Below the pieces are notes generated by a model. That model was given only the letters and a program-made list of their open reading frames with translations, made no database searches and was not told the origin of the DNA. The position numbers and the translations under genes were made by a program. From Tubulanus polymorphus (Eukaryota > Nemertea > Palaeonemertea > Tubulaniformes > Tubulanidae): a stretch of 64,000 nt of DNA. Shown here one piece after another: positions 54,780 to 64,000 of the stretch. The DNA lies in contig NC_134027.1 of assembly GCF_964204645.1 (NCBI RefSeq), positions 17,286,485-17,350,484 on the forward strand. The letters run 5' to 3'. Positions within the stretch are counted from its first letter, which is position 1; every line of letters starts with the position of its first letter.

Positions 54780-56076
54780 ATGAGTGGGAGTTATATAAAT
54801 CCTTCTAAGAATCATAGAATATCTAATGCTATTAAAGCAGAAAGATCTCATCATATAATTACTCATAACCCTTTTAATATTAATCCTGATTAAACTTTAT
54901 ATGTTAGAATTCCTCGATTAACACAAAATACTTTTTATGTTCCAAATAGTATTTATTTATCAGCTGATATAAAAGTAACTGGTAATAATAATAATTATGT
55001 TGTTGATAATGTTGGAAGATATTTGATTAAAAAATTAACTATAAAGATTGGCCCAGAAACAGTTTTCTCATTAGATGATTATAATTTATTTATGCATTAC
55101 GAAGATTTATGGTTAACTAAAGAAAATAAAAATAATATGATATTTCAAGGCATCCAATCAGAAAACCAAAATAAAATTAAAATCAGGAGCTAATGATGCA
55201 ATAGTAACTCGTATCGCAGATAATTTAATAAAAAAGATTTTTGGAAGCAAATATAAAATTCCATTAGACTTTGAATTGATAAATAATAATATAAGAGATT
55301 ATATAAATACGCAATTCAAGAAGATTTTATATTCGAAATAACATTTGCTCCTGTAAATGAGATTGTATTATCTAGCGTTGTTAAAGATATGGGTTATAAA
55401 TTATCGAATATATGTTGAGAATATGATACAGTAACTGATGAAAATATTGCTAACACAATTCAAACTCAATACAATCAAGGATTTTCATTGTTATATGCTT
55501 ATATTGATAAATTTAAAACTGTAACTATTAATGCAAGTGATGAAATTATTAATGAGAATATTAACTTCCCAAGAAGATCTATAAAAGGTATATTAATATT
55601 TTTTACCATTGCAACATATTCTAATGGTGCAATACAGGTTGATAATTATTACAATCCTGAAATAACAAAAGAAGAAATAACTATCGAAGGAATAGCAAAT
55701 AAAATATTTTGTCCAAGGAGTAGAATGATGAGAATGATAGGTATTTTGGCAAGGAGTAGAATGATGAGAATGATAGATCAATGGCCAGAAATTAGAAAAA
55801 ATTTTATGAATGAAAAAGTAAAATCATCTGAAAATTGTTATATTTATCAAATTGGCTATTATACCGGTAATAAATATGCATTATGGTTAGATTTTAGAAT
55901 AACTGGAGATAAATTTATTACATGGTTCTGGGAAAAAATTACAGAACACTAAAGATGGAATACAATTATTCATGACAAAGAAAAAAGGAAGCTTTAATTT
56001 CAAAATGCACATTTACATCATATCTGACGCGCAATTAAATATTGTAAATTCTCAATTAAATAGTGTTATGTATTAG
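54780..56076 (+). pseudogene. Major capsid protein, first copy in element C, decayed
   Basis: Start in TTTTTTGTTAAATAAATG. Stops near 54891 and 55418, a frame change near 55170, and a short tandem duplication at about 55714-55770 (RSRMMRMI twice). Ends at TAG 56074. Contains YKLSNIC and NFPRRSIKGILIFFTI. Confidence 0.8.
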
Positions 56077-56107
56077 AATTTTAATTTTAATAAAAAAATT
56101 ATAATAA

Positions 56108-57550
56108 ATGGAAGGAGGAATATATGAAATACAAAGTCCAAGTGAAATGATACCAGATATATATTATATAATACCTTATGATGAATACAGTAAGTATTTT
56201 GGAGAATACTTTAATCAATTCAAATATAGAATAAGTAAAATAGATCATAATATTGAACCTAAAATAGAAGATAATATTGAATCTAAAATAGAAGATAATG
56301 TTATACCTTCTACATCGAATGATGATAAGATTGAACCTGATATCGAAACCCCTATTAAAGCAGAAAGATCACATCATATAATTACTCATAACCCTTCAAA
56401 TATTAATCCCGATGAAACTTTATACGTTAGAATCCCTCGATTAACACAAAATACTTTTTATGTTCCAAACAGTATTTATTTATCAGCTGATATAAAAGTA
56501 ATCGGTAATAATAATAATTATGTCGTTGATAATGTTGGAAGATATTTGATTAAAAAGTTAACAATAAAGATTGGTCCAGAAACAGTTTTCTCATTAGATG
56601 ATTATAATTTATTTTCACATTATAAAGATTTATGGTTAACTAAAGAAAATAGAAATAATATGATATTTCAAGGAATTCAATCAGAAAACCAAAATAAATT
56701 AAGATCAGAAGCTAATAGCGCAATATTAACAAATGATGTAGATAAATTGATAAAAAGTATATATGGAAGCAAATATAAAATTCCATTAGACTTTGAATTG
56801 ATAAATAATAATGCACCTTTATATAAATACGCAATTCAAGAAGATATTATATTTGAGATAACATTTGCTCCTGTAAATGAAATTGTATTATCTAGCGTTG
56901 TTAAAGATATGGGTTATAAATTATCGAATATATGTTTAGAATATGATACAGTAACTAATGAAAATATTTCAAGTATAATTCAAACTCAATACAATCAAGG
57001 GTTTTCATTATTATATGATTATATTGATAAATTTAAAACTGTAACTATTAATGCAAATGATGAAATAATTAATGAGAATATTAACTTTCCTAGAAGATCT
57101 ATTAAAGGTATATTAATATTTTTTACTATTGGAACGTATACTAATGGCGCAATAAATGTTGATAATTATTATAATCCTGAAATAACAAAAGTAGAAATAA
57201 CTATCGAAGGTATAGCAAATAAAATATTTTGTCAAGGAATGAGAATGATTGATCAATGGGTAGAAATTAAAAAACATTTTATGAATGAAAAAATAAAATC
57301 ATCTGAAGATTGTAACATTAATCAAATTGATTATTATACCGGTAATAAATATGCATTATGGTTAGATTTTAGAACAACAGAGGATAACTTATTACATAGT
57401 TCTGGAAAAAAACTACAGAACACTAAAGATGGAATACAATTATTCATGACAAAGAAAAAGGGAATCAAAAATTTTAAAATGCACATTTATATTATATCTG
57501 ACGCGCAATTAAATATTGTAAATTCACAATTAGATAGTGTTATGTATTAA
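56108..57550 (+). CDS. In-frame fusion: zinc-finger protein N-terminus + major capsid protein (480 aa)
   Basis: Intact 480-codon ORF. Residues 1-about 78 match the start of the neighbouring zinc-finger gene (MEGGIYEIQSPSEM, YDEYSKYFGEYFNQFKYRI, with repeated IEDNIE units). From IKAERSHHIITHNP on it is the complete hexon-type capsid sequence apart from roughly its first 20 residues, ending at NSQLDSVMY. Promoter-like motif AATTATAATAAATGG. It is the only capsid reading without a stop in the window. It arose by duplication and recombination with the copy at 54780. Whether it was expressed is unknown. Confidence 0.8.
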   Translation: MEGGIYEIQSPSEMIPDIYYIIPYDEYSKYFGEYFNQFKYRISKIDHNIEPKIEDNIESKIEDNVIPSTSNDDKIEPDIETPIKAERSHHIITHNPSNINPDETLYVRIPRLTQNTFYVPNSIYLSADIKVIGNNNNYVVDNVGRYLIKKLTIKIGPETVFSLDDYNLFSHYKDLWLTKENRNNMIFQGIQSENQNKLRSEANSAILTNDVDKLIKSIYGSKYKIPLDFELINNNAPLYKYAIQEDIIFEITFAPVNEIVLSSVVKDMGYKLSNICLEYDTVTNENISSIIQTQYNQGFSLLYDYIDKFKTVTINANDEIINENINFPRRSIKGILIFFTIGTYTNGAINVDNYYNPEITKVEITIEGIANKIFCQGMRMIDQWVEIKKHFMNEKIKSSEDCNINQIDYYTGNKYALWLDFRTTEDNLLHSSGKKLQNTKDGIQLFMTKKKGIKNFKMHIYIISDAQLNIVNSQLDSVMY

Positions 57551-57582
57551 AATTTTAACTTTAATAAAAAATCTTATATTAA

Positions 57583-58785
57583 ATGGAAGGTGGAATATAT
57601 GAAATACAATCTCCAAGTGAAATGATATCAGATATATATTATATATTACCTTATGATGAATACAGTAAGTATTTTGGAGATTACTTTAATCAATTCAAAT
57701 ATAGAATAAGTAAAATAGAAGATAATATTGAACCTAAAATAGAAGATAAGAATGAAACTAAAATAGAAGATAAGAATGATATTGAATATAAAATAGAAGA
57801 TGATATTGAACCTAAAATAGAAGATAAGAATGATATTGAATATAAAATAGAAGATGTAACAGGATATGTATCTTATAATATACCCTCTACAACATATGAT
57901 ATTGAATCAAAAAAGACAAATGAAAAATATTGTGACGTATGTAAACAGTATAAAAGTTATAAGAATTGGGCAACTCATCTTAATTCACTCAAGCGTAAGA
58001 CAAATAAGAATAAGACTATAAATGAATTGAATAATAATAGTGAAATTGATGATTATAATGTTAAAGAAGATAAATATTGTGAAGAATGTGATAAATATAT
58101 AAGTCGTAGTAATTTTTCAAAGCATAAATTAACTCAAATACATTTGGATAATGTAGAAAGAAATATATGTGAAAAGTGTAATGTTGTTGTATTACCTAAA
58201 GATAAAATTAAACATGATAATTCTATTGAACATACAATAAAAGCTATTGATTCAAAACGTCTTTTTAGAGCACCAAGTGTATTTTTTGATGTCGAGAATA
58301 ATTATCATAGGAAATTAAAAAGATCAATTTTTATCAATTATGTAAGAAATAATCCAAAACAAGTATTATCAGATATAGAAACTATTTGGACAGATATACA
58401 AACATTTCCAGGTGATTATTTAGGTATACATTATTTCATAAAATTTAAAAATACAGATTTTTTAACAAAAATGAAAAAAGTTGCTGATAATGATAATTAT
58501 GATAATAAAAGTGATGATGAGATAATTCAATATTAAAGTTATGAAGATTTTTCACAGGATGTTATAAATGAAATAATAAATGATGCAAAAAATAAATATA
58601 AAAATATAAGTGAAGACAAATTAAACCAATGTATTTATTTAACTTATGAATTGTATGCTAAGAATTTGAATGCTGTTGATGGTTATCATACTAAACTATT
58701 AGGTGAAGTTGAAGGTAATAGAAAATCACAGGAATTGAAAGATGCATGTCCAAATTGTAGAATTAGAATCAAAAAAGTAATTTAA
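57583..58785 (+). pseudogene. C2H2 zinc-finger protein, 400 codons with a single stop
   Basis: Starts in CTTATATTAAATGG. N-terminus GGIYEIQSPSEMISDIYYIL, Ile/Glu/Asp repeat region, then fingers YCDVCKQYKSYKNWATHLN, YCEECDKYISRSNFSKHKL and ICEKCNVVVLPKDKIKH. A conserved SVFFDVENNYHRKLKRSIF region precedes a C-terminal CPNC...I module. TAA at 58534 interrupts an otherwise continuous frame to 58783. Probably nucleic-acid binding; role unknown. Last gene of element C. Confidence 0.68.
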
Positions 58786-60480
58786 AATAATATGTAATAG
58801 ATGAAATCTAAGTGACGGACGCTTCGTCACTGCAGCTTGATTTAATTTTTACGACTAAGATTAAGAAATCATAACGATTCGTAAACAACCTCGTTCACGG
58901 AGTGTAACAAAAACACTCAAAATAATGTCATTGACTAAAGGAACACCTAGAAAATTAATTGTTGTCAATGAAACTGGAAAGAAACTTTTACTAACTCTTA
59001 AAGTCTATCAATTTTATTTCGATGTTGAAATTGTTCTGTAGATTTGGGCCCCGAGCATTAAATTATTGAAGAAATTAAATCAATTCTTATTGTTAAGCTT
59101 GGAAAAATGAAAACTAATGCCATATAGTTAAGTGGTGGGGGAAAGAAAGATGAAACTTCAACTTTAAGGTTCGATTAATTTCTGGTTATTAAAAAGTTTG
59201 GCTTATATTTTGATTAGGAAAATTATGACGAACCTGTTCCTTTCATCTGTAGATCAAATGAAATTCAATTTTCTATGAAAATAACTTGACCCATTTCTTA
59301 ACTAAATATAAACTGGTGTTTGGCTACCGGGGGCAGGTCGGTTTACCACTGCTAAAAAGATTTACTATTTCGATTTGTATCAGGAATGGTTTATAAACGA
59401 CTTCGTAAAACCCGAAATGTTAAAACCGACATTATGGTAAAACTGAGACGATTTGCAAGATTGAAGAATTTTACCCGGTGTTCATTTAGAAATTAGCTCC
59501 ATTTGAAAAGTAAAGGTAGACAGGAAAAAAGGAAAGACACGTTGAAAGTCATCGATCGCATTATTTGTTTCTACCAGAAAAAAAATCGAATAAATTATCA
59601 GCAGTAAAATTCAAATGTCAATACAAAAATTGATTTCTCTCGCGAAAAATATTTATCTGTCTCTAATTCTCGGGGGAATGTCGAGTACCGGGAATCTACG
59701 GCTCAAAATTAATAGTGCAAGTGGCTTGCGGTACCGAATTCCTTATTTGGTGAAAGAAGGGCGGAGACTAATGTTTTTGCCGACCGCGATGTCGCTGCTC
59801 ATCGGAGAGAGACCGTGCCGCCGATCCGCCGCGCTGCCTTGAAATTTTAAGCCAATCGTACGACAACGCGACTCATCGCAGTTTTACGGTCATTAAACTT
59901 GATAAATGATTACATATTTCAGCGCTGCGGCTGGGGATGACTGTCGCACGTGCGCGCGAGAGCGTAATTCTCCGGGATTCGAACCTGCGATGGCTGAACC
60001 GGGCGCCGGCGCGTAGTTTTTTATTATGAATTCGCTCCCGTTGCTAAGGGGATTTCAGCTATTTTCGAACTCGTTCGATCAACGCGGTTCATTGTTAAAC
60101 TATTCATCGACCCAATCTTGTTCGAAATTTCATAAAATAAATAAATTCCGAATTCCTCTTGATAGACCGCGTTCGGAGGATTTCACCATAAAAATATCCA
60201 TCTAGGGCTCAGTCATGACTCCTTCCAAGTGCGTTCCGTTGCACAATATCGTCCCCCCGTACAATCTCGCAGGATATCTCGCAACAACTAGTCTAGATCT
60301 CACATATCTTCAACCTCACAGTCTCGAACTAATAAAAACAAAACCACGAATGATGCGACTCTCCTCTCCTCATGTTCCTTCTTCAGACGTGCCCAGCTTC
60401 CAAAAACATAACAGACTCGCCATGTAGAAATATATATACAATAGCCATGTCATTAGGCCATTTATTAGGTCGATAAATAC
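58786..60480. other. Flanking non-coding DNA
   Basis: No supported gene. Contains a small hairpin (GTGACGGACGCTTCGTCAC near 58813) and a CpG-richer part at about 59640-60020. Confidence 0.45.
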
Positions 60481-60499
60481 AGCATCGACGGGACATTTC

Positions 60500-61525
60500 C
60501 ATAGTACAGGACTATGGAAAAATGGGCTCAAGTCCATTATAGCATTAAATAGTTCCAGCAGAGACTTATCACATTGGACTGGTATTTGGAATTAATCCGC
60601 CAATATTGGACTGATTGAATCTTACGATATTACGCCATAGGGACGTGCGAACATACTGACATACCGACAAACCGACGAACCGACAAACCGACGAACCGAC
60701 AAACCGACATACCGACGAACCGACATACCGACAAACCGACGAACCGACAAAAAGACAAATCCGTGCGTGGATTACCCTTATATAAAGTGGCTGGGATCGA
60801 GGGGCTGCGTGGTTGCGTGGATTACCCTGGTTATATAATGGGGCTGGGATCGAGGGGCTGCGTGGTTGCGTGGATTACCCTTATATAATGTGGCTGGGAT
60901 CGAGGGGCTGGGTATATGCGTAGATTACCCGCCGATTTCCCTCATATAAAGTGGCTAGGATCGAGGGGCTGCGTGGTTGCGTTGATTACCCTTATATAAA
61001 GTGGCTGGGATCAAGGGGCTGCGTGGTTGCGTGGATTACCCTTATATAATGTGGCTGGGATCGAGGGGCTGGGTGGTGCGTGGATTACCCTTATATAATG
61101 TGGCTGGGATCGAGGGGCTGGGTGGTGCGTGGATTACCCTAATATAAAGTGGCTGGGATCGAGGGGCTGTGTGGTGCGTGGATTACCCTTTTATAAAGTT
61201 GTTGGGATCGAGGGGCTGTGTGGTTGAGTGGATTACCCTTATATAATGTGGCTAGGATCGACGGACAGGGTTTTTCCGTGGATTACCCGTGGCTGGATCG
61301 AGGGCATACGAGTTTGTCGGTTTGTCGGTATGTCGGTTTGTCGGTTCGTCGGTTTGTCGGTATGTCGGTTTGTCGGTTCGTCGGTTTGTCGGTATGTCGG
61401 TTTGTCGGTATGTCGGTTTGTCTTGAAAAATACGCAGCCGAATTACTCCTTTTCTAAAAATGTATCCTTGAGCGGGAACTATTCCACGCTATACTGGACT
61501 TGAACCGAAAAATGCATACAAACTG
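60500..61525. repeat. Fold-back element: inverted 8-mer arrays around a 50-bp minisatellite
   Basis: The left array (about 60655-60755) is built of CCGACAAA/CCGACGAA/CCGACATA. The right array (about 61310-61425) is its reverse complement (TTTGTCGG, TATGTCGG, TTCGTCGG). The core is about ten 50-bp units with GTGGATTACCCTTATATAA and GGCTGGGATCGAGGGGCTG. Outer flanks are also imperfect inverted repeats (CTCAAGTCCATTATAGC near 60530; its complement near 61490). ORFs across it are repeat translations. Confidence 0.85.
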
Positions 61526-61639
61526 CTCTCAACCTCGCTCTAAGAGGTTTAACCAATTATTATAAATACATGTATTGCGAAAATCGCAATAAAATATCAT
61601 GGTCACAGATGGAAATCGCAGTATCAGCTTCAATAGGCT

Positions 61640-62195
61640 ATCAAAGCTGGAGAGAAAGTGATTAAGTTCCCCCAGCTTCAGAGTTGAAGCAAGAAATGCT
61701 TCAGCTGCTTTGAAATAAGGATCTCAGATAGAAAGCTTCAAATCATGCTTTCAGACGACTGCCAAAGTAACTATTCAGCTAGGCTGTATAAAATTCGTAA
61801 TGAAGGTTGAAGCATCACAAAGCTGGAAAGCTTGATGCTTTAAGAAACATGCTTAGCATCACAAAAGCTGAGATCTTTAGTCTATGCACACGATAATTCG
61901 AATCTTCTCTATCTACATGATAATTGTAGTTGAAGCATCTAAAAAGTGAAAGCTTCAAAGCATCCTCCATGCTTCACGGGGGGAATATGCTTCACCATAA
62001 AGTTATTTGATTCTATCTACAAACATACGATACTTCACATCGATGATAGCTGAAGCATCTTAAAAGTGAAAGCTTCAAAGCATCATTGCTTCACCATAAT
62101 AAAGTTATTTCATTCCATCTACATGCGATACTTCATGACGATTAGTTGAAGCATCTCAAAGCATCTCAAAGCTGAATGCTTCAAAAGTAAGGGTC
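61640..62195. repeat. GAAGCATC/AAGCTTCAAAGCATC repeat cluster
   Basis: About 120-bp units from 61910 contain GTTGAAGCATCT, AAAGTGAAAGCTTCAAAGCATC, TTCACCATAA, AAGTTATTTGATT and ATACTTCA. Related shorter motifs lie upstream. Confidence 0.7.
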
Positions 62196-62213
62196 TGGAA
62201 AACGATTCCCATA

Positions 62214-62863
62214 TGTCACCATCCATGACGAAATAGCTTATAATACGCTGTCGTTAGAAATATAATTTAATTCTAACCACGTTCTATGCAATTGCTCACC
62301 GAATAAAGGTAGTCAGTCAGCCGATCTTCAAATAAATATCTTCAGTTTGCTTGCTTTATAACTTGACGTAAGTTGACAATCAAGTTGTTATTACTGAGCA
62401 GCCGAACTGTCACACTTATATAGAGGCGCGGCGTGACGTCACAACAAAAACAAAGGCTCTAATTGGCCGAGAGACGCGAAGCATGACGTCACGTAACAAC
62501 AAAAGCCGCGATTGGCTAGAAAAACACGTGCAGAGACGAGCACACCACAACAAAGGCTGTGATTGGTTGAAAAACCACAGGGAGGCTCAGCTCTGCACAT
62601 AAATTATTGAAACACGGGAATCCAACCCGCACGGATAATTATTATGAAAACTTTGAGAACTACGCGAATAGAAGTGAGAATAGAAGTCCCGCGACAGAAA
62701 TAAAGGTAGATAAATCACTCAAATGTGAATCCATCCACCCCGCGCCTATATGGTTTAATTAATACAACGCGACATCGCATAAGAAAGGAAGGCAAAGGAA
62801 GAGAGGGGAGGACACCGAAGCGAAAGAAAACAACAAATCAAATCAAAATCAATTTTCGTTACA
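62214..62863 (-). mobile_element. LTR (650 bp) of a minus-strand LTR retrotransposon
   Basis: It starts TGTCACC and ends CGTTACA on plus. Just outside the right end, reading on minus, is a polypurine tract GGGCTAGAGGGGGGTAT directly before TGTAACG, so this is the 3' LTR. On minus, the U3 part has CCAAT-type boxes (three ATTGG on plus), two perfect TGACGTCA CRE sites (62434-62441, 62484-62491) and a TATATAAG box near 62415. Confidence 0.65.
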
Positions 62864-63300
62864 ATACCCCCCTCTAGCCCTTTGCCTGTACATAAAAGAT
62901 AAAAGGCAATGGGCGAAAATGCCCAAGAAAATTGCCAAGAACACTACAAAATACAAGAGAACGTCCGAATCCGATCTACGCACTAATTGAACACTAAAGC
63001 ATACTAATACTCTACTAATACTCTAACTCGTATACATATACTAACTATACTAATATATTACAATACTCACTAACAACGTAACCGTACTAATAAAGAACAT
63101 GAGATAAAACTATATGACGCGATAGAAAGAAGGTCTGGAAGATCACTCTTCACGGCGACGTTGATGAATCTCCCGGCAGATGTTGCAGAGTTCGCACTCG
63201 ATGTCGTGGGTCGTCGTAAATTCGGTCTTTATCTCTGATTCAAACATAACATGAGTGTGTAGCTTCTGTCCCGTCTTTTCGGCGAGTCGCTGAGAGTAAT
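62864..63300 (-). pseudogene. 3' internal remnant of the LTR retrotransposon
   Basis: After the polypurine tract the minus strand holds a short open segment (about 63151-63300) with GQKLHTHVMFESEIKTEF and a Cys-pair CELCNICREIH, probably the end of an element ORF. It is cut by the fold-back element at 63305. Confidence 0.4.
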
Positions 63301-63304
63301 TAAA

Positions 63305-63571
63305 AGTAATTAAAAACTATAATATATTTTCATAACCGCGTGCATTTTATATTAAAACTAAATATTTATTCTAAGATATCAATAATTTAAAAAGCATATT
63401 GTAAATAAATCAATTGGTCGCTCCACTTCGCTACCGCTCCGCTCCGCGACCAATTGATTTATTTACAATACACAAATTCATATAATCAAATATATTCAAA
63501 TAATAATAATTATTCTATTATTCAACTGAAATGCACGCGGTTATGAAAATATATTATAGTTTTAAATTACT
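63305..63571. repeat. Palindromic fold-back element with AGTAATT...AATTACT ends
   Basis: About 43-bp arms (AACTATAATATATTTTCATA and CGCGTGCATTT; complement in the right arm), plus an inner palindrome of ATTGTAAATAAATCAATTGG around CGCTCCACTTCGCTACC. Ends resemble Polinton tips. Confidence 0.8.
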
Positions 63572-63584
63572 TTAATGTTTTGTT

Positions 63585-63639
63585 TTTAATGAGCTCGACC
63601 ATTCAACCTTTGATATGAAAGCCCATTACCCCTATTACT
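63585..63639. repeat. Polinton tip (v) at the left edge of element D
   Basis: GAGCTCGACCATTCAACCTTTG...CCCCTATTACT, equivalent to the inner half of the palindromes. Confidence 0.7.
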
Positions 63640-63845
63640 CTTAAAATAATCATGTACATGAATAACATTTAAATTGACAGATAATTCAATATAAAAGTAT
63701 ATATTTACAACATTATTTCAATATTCATATTTGTGTGAGTTAGATTTTTAAACATTAAAAGTGTTAGCAAAGTGTGATTGAAATAATACATGATATAAAT
63801 CATTGAACTTCTAAAATCAATTTAGTAAAAAAATATGTATAATAA

Positions 63846-64000
63846 ATGGAATCAGAACAACCACAAACTATAAATATTACAAATAACACTGGTGTCATAA
63901 ACATATACTACAAGAAGTGTTCTAAATGTGAATTAGATAAATTAGCTTTAACAGAATTTAGTAAGCGTAAGATTAGCAAAGATGGTTTTCAATATTGCTG
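63846..64000 (+). CDS. HNH endonuclease N-terminus (truncated by window end)
   Basis: 51 codons from an ATG in GTATAATAAATGG. It has QTINITNNTGVINIYYKKC, the zinc pair KKCSKCELD, and FSKRKISKDGFQYC. Homologous to 42232-42990 and 24914-25638, and undamaged as far as visible. Confidence 0.7.
   Translation, partial: MESEQPQTINITNNTGVINIYYKKCSKCELDKLALTEFSKRKISKDGFQYC

Larger units (their letters stand above)
48893..58785 (+). mobile_element. Element C: capsid half of a Polinton
   Basis: Starts with the tip palindrome and carries, all on plus, the small terminal gene, penton-like gene, small proteins, tail-anchored protein, coiled-coil protein, two capsid genes and a zinc-finger gene. No polymerase, integrase or ATPase follows, and no right terminus was found near 58785, so the right half is deleted. 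Confidence 0.8.
63585..64000 (+). mobile_element. Element D: left end of another Polinton, continues beyond the window
   Basis: After the tip, 63720-63846 matches element E in reverse complement but without E's 1.2-kb insert, and leads into an HNH gene. Confidence 0.7.

Noticed and set aside
8020-58785. Adenovirus-type protease gene expected in Polintons
   Set aside because: I looked for a small Cys protease with a His...Asp/Glu...Cys pattern beside the capsid genes in A, B and C and saw none; it may be lost or too diverged.
59960-60020. tRNA-like GATTCGAACC box on the minus strand
   Set aside because: The flanking bases do not form a proper T stem and no D or anticodon arm can be drawn. 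At most a decayed tRNA-derived repeat.
61218-61503. ORFs rich in VGLSVCRFV repeats
   Set aside because: They are translations of the TTTGTCGG 8-mer array; no independent coding evidence.

Overview
The window looks like repeat-dense nuclear DNA of an aquatic invertebrate animal. It shows spliceosomal introns, Penelope-like, DIRS-like and L2/CR1-like retroelements, LTRs and satellites. Its main content is several integrated copies of an AT-rich, Polinton/Maverick (adintovirus-type) DNA virus-like element. I cannot name the species.

Layout. 1-5,300: an intron-containing, frame-broken gene with SGNH-hydrolase, C2H2, SWIM and PHD modules. 6,050-6,790: a minisatellite. 7,090-7,960: a Penelope-like RT remnant, interrupted by element A (8,020-24,094). 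Element A is a complete Polinton with 319-bp terminal inverted repeats, AG...CT tips and a perfect 6-bp target duplication (CGAATC). 24,816-27,326: partial element E, with an HNH nuclease and a 1.2-kb insert carrying heat-shock elements. 27,970-31,060: a DIRS-like retrotransposon on the minus strand. 31,139-46,420: element B, a rearranged second Polinton with an L2-like insertion. 46,420-48,890: flanking non-coding DNA with a 4-copy repeat. 48,893-58,785: element C, the capsid half of a third Polinton. 58,790-63,580: non-coding DNA with a fold-back minisatellite, an LTR and a palindromic element. 63,585-64,000: the start of element D.

The Polinton copies share one gene set: protein-primed-type family B DNA polymerase, retrovirus-type integrase, FtsK/HerA-like packaging ATPase, double-jelly-roll major capsid protein, a putative penton/minor capsid protein, several conserved small membrane proteins, C2H2 zinc-finger proteins and free-standing HNH endonucleases. 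The capsid-side genes are packed 15-25 bp apart. Almost every one starts inside a conserved T-run plus (T)ATAAATG motif that overlaps the ATG, which looks like an element-encoded promoter. I found no adenovirus-type protease gene.

The most unusual feature is an intein with a LAGLIDADG homing endonuclease inserted in polymerase motif C of element A, between D and T of YFD|TDS. Element B carries both an intein-free motif C and, in a tandem duplication, a motif C followed by the first five intein residues. This looks like the footprint of intein homing or loss between Polinton genomes in one locus. Also notable are recurring palindromes built from the Polinton tip at element/flank borders, a solo LTR cutting the polymerase with a perfect 5-bp duplication, an intact in-frame fusion of a zinc-finger protein N-terminus to the capsid protein, and three consecutive genes in element C whose ATG has changed at the third base. 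Most copies are decayed by single nonsense or frameshift changes, so I treat them as fossil or non-functional copies, although assembly or read error could explain some frameshifts.
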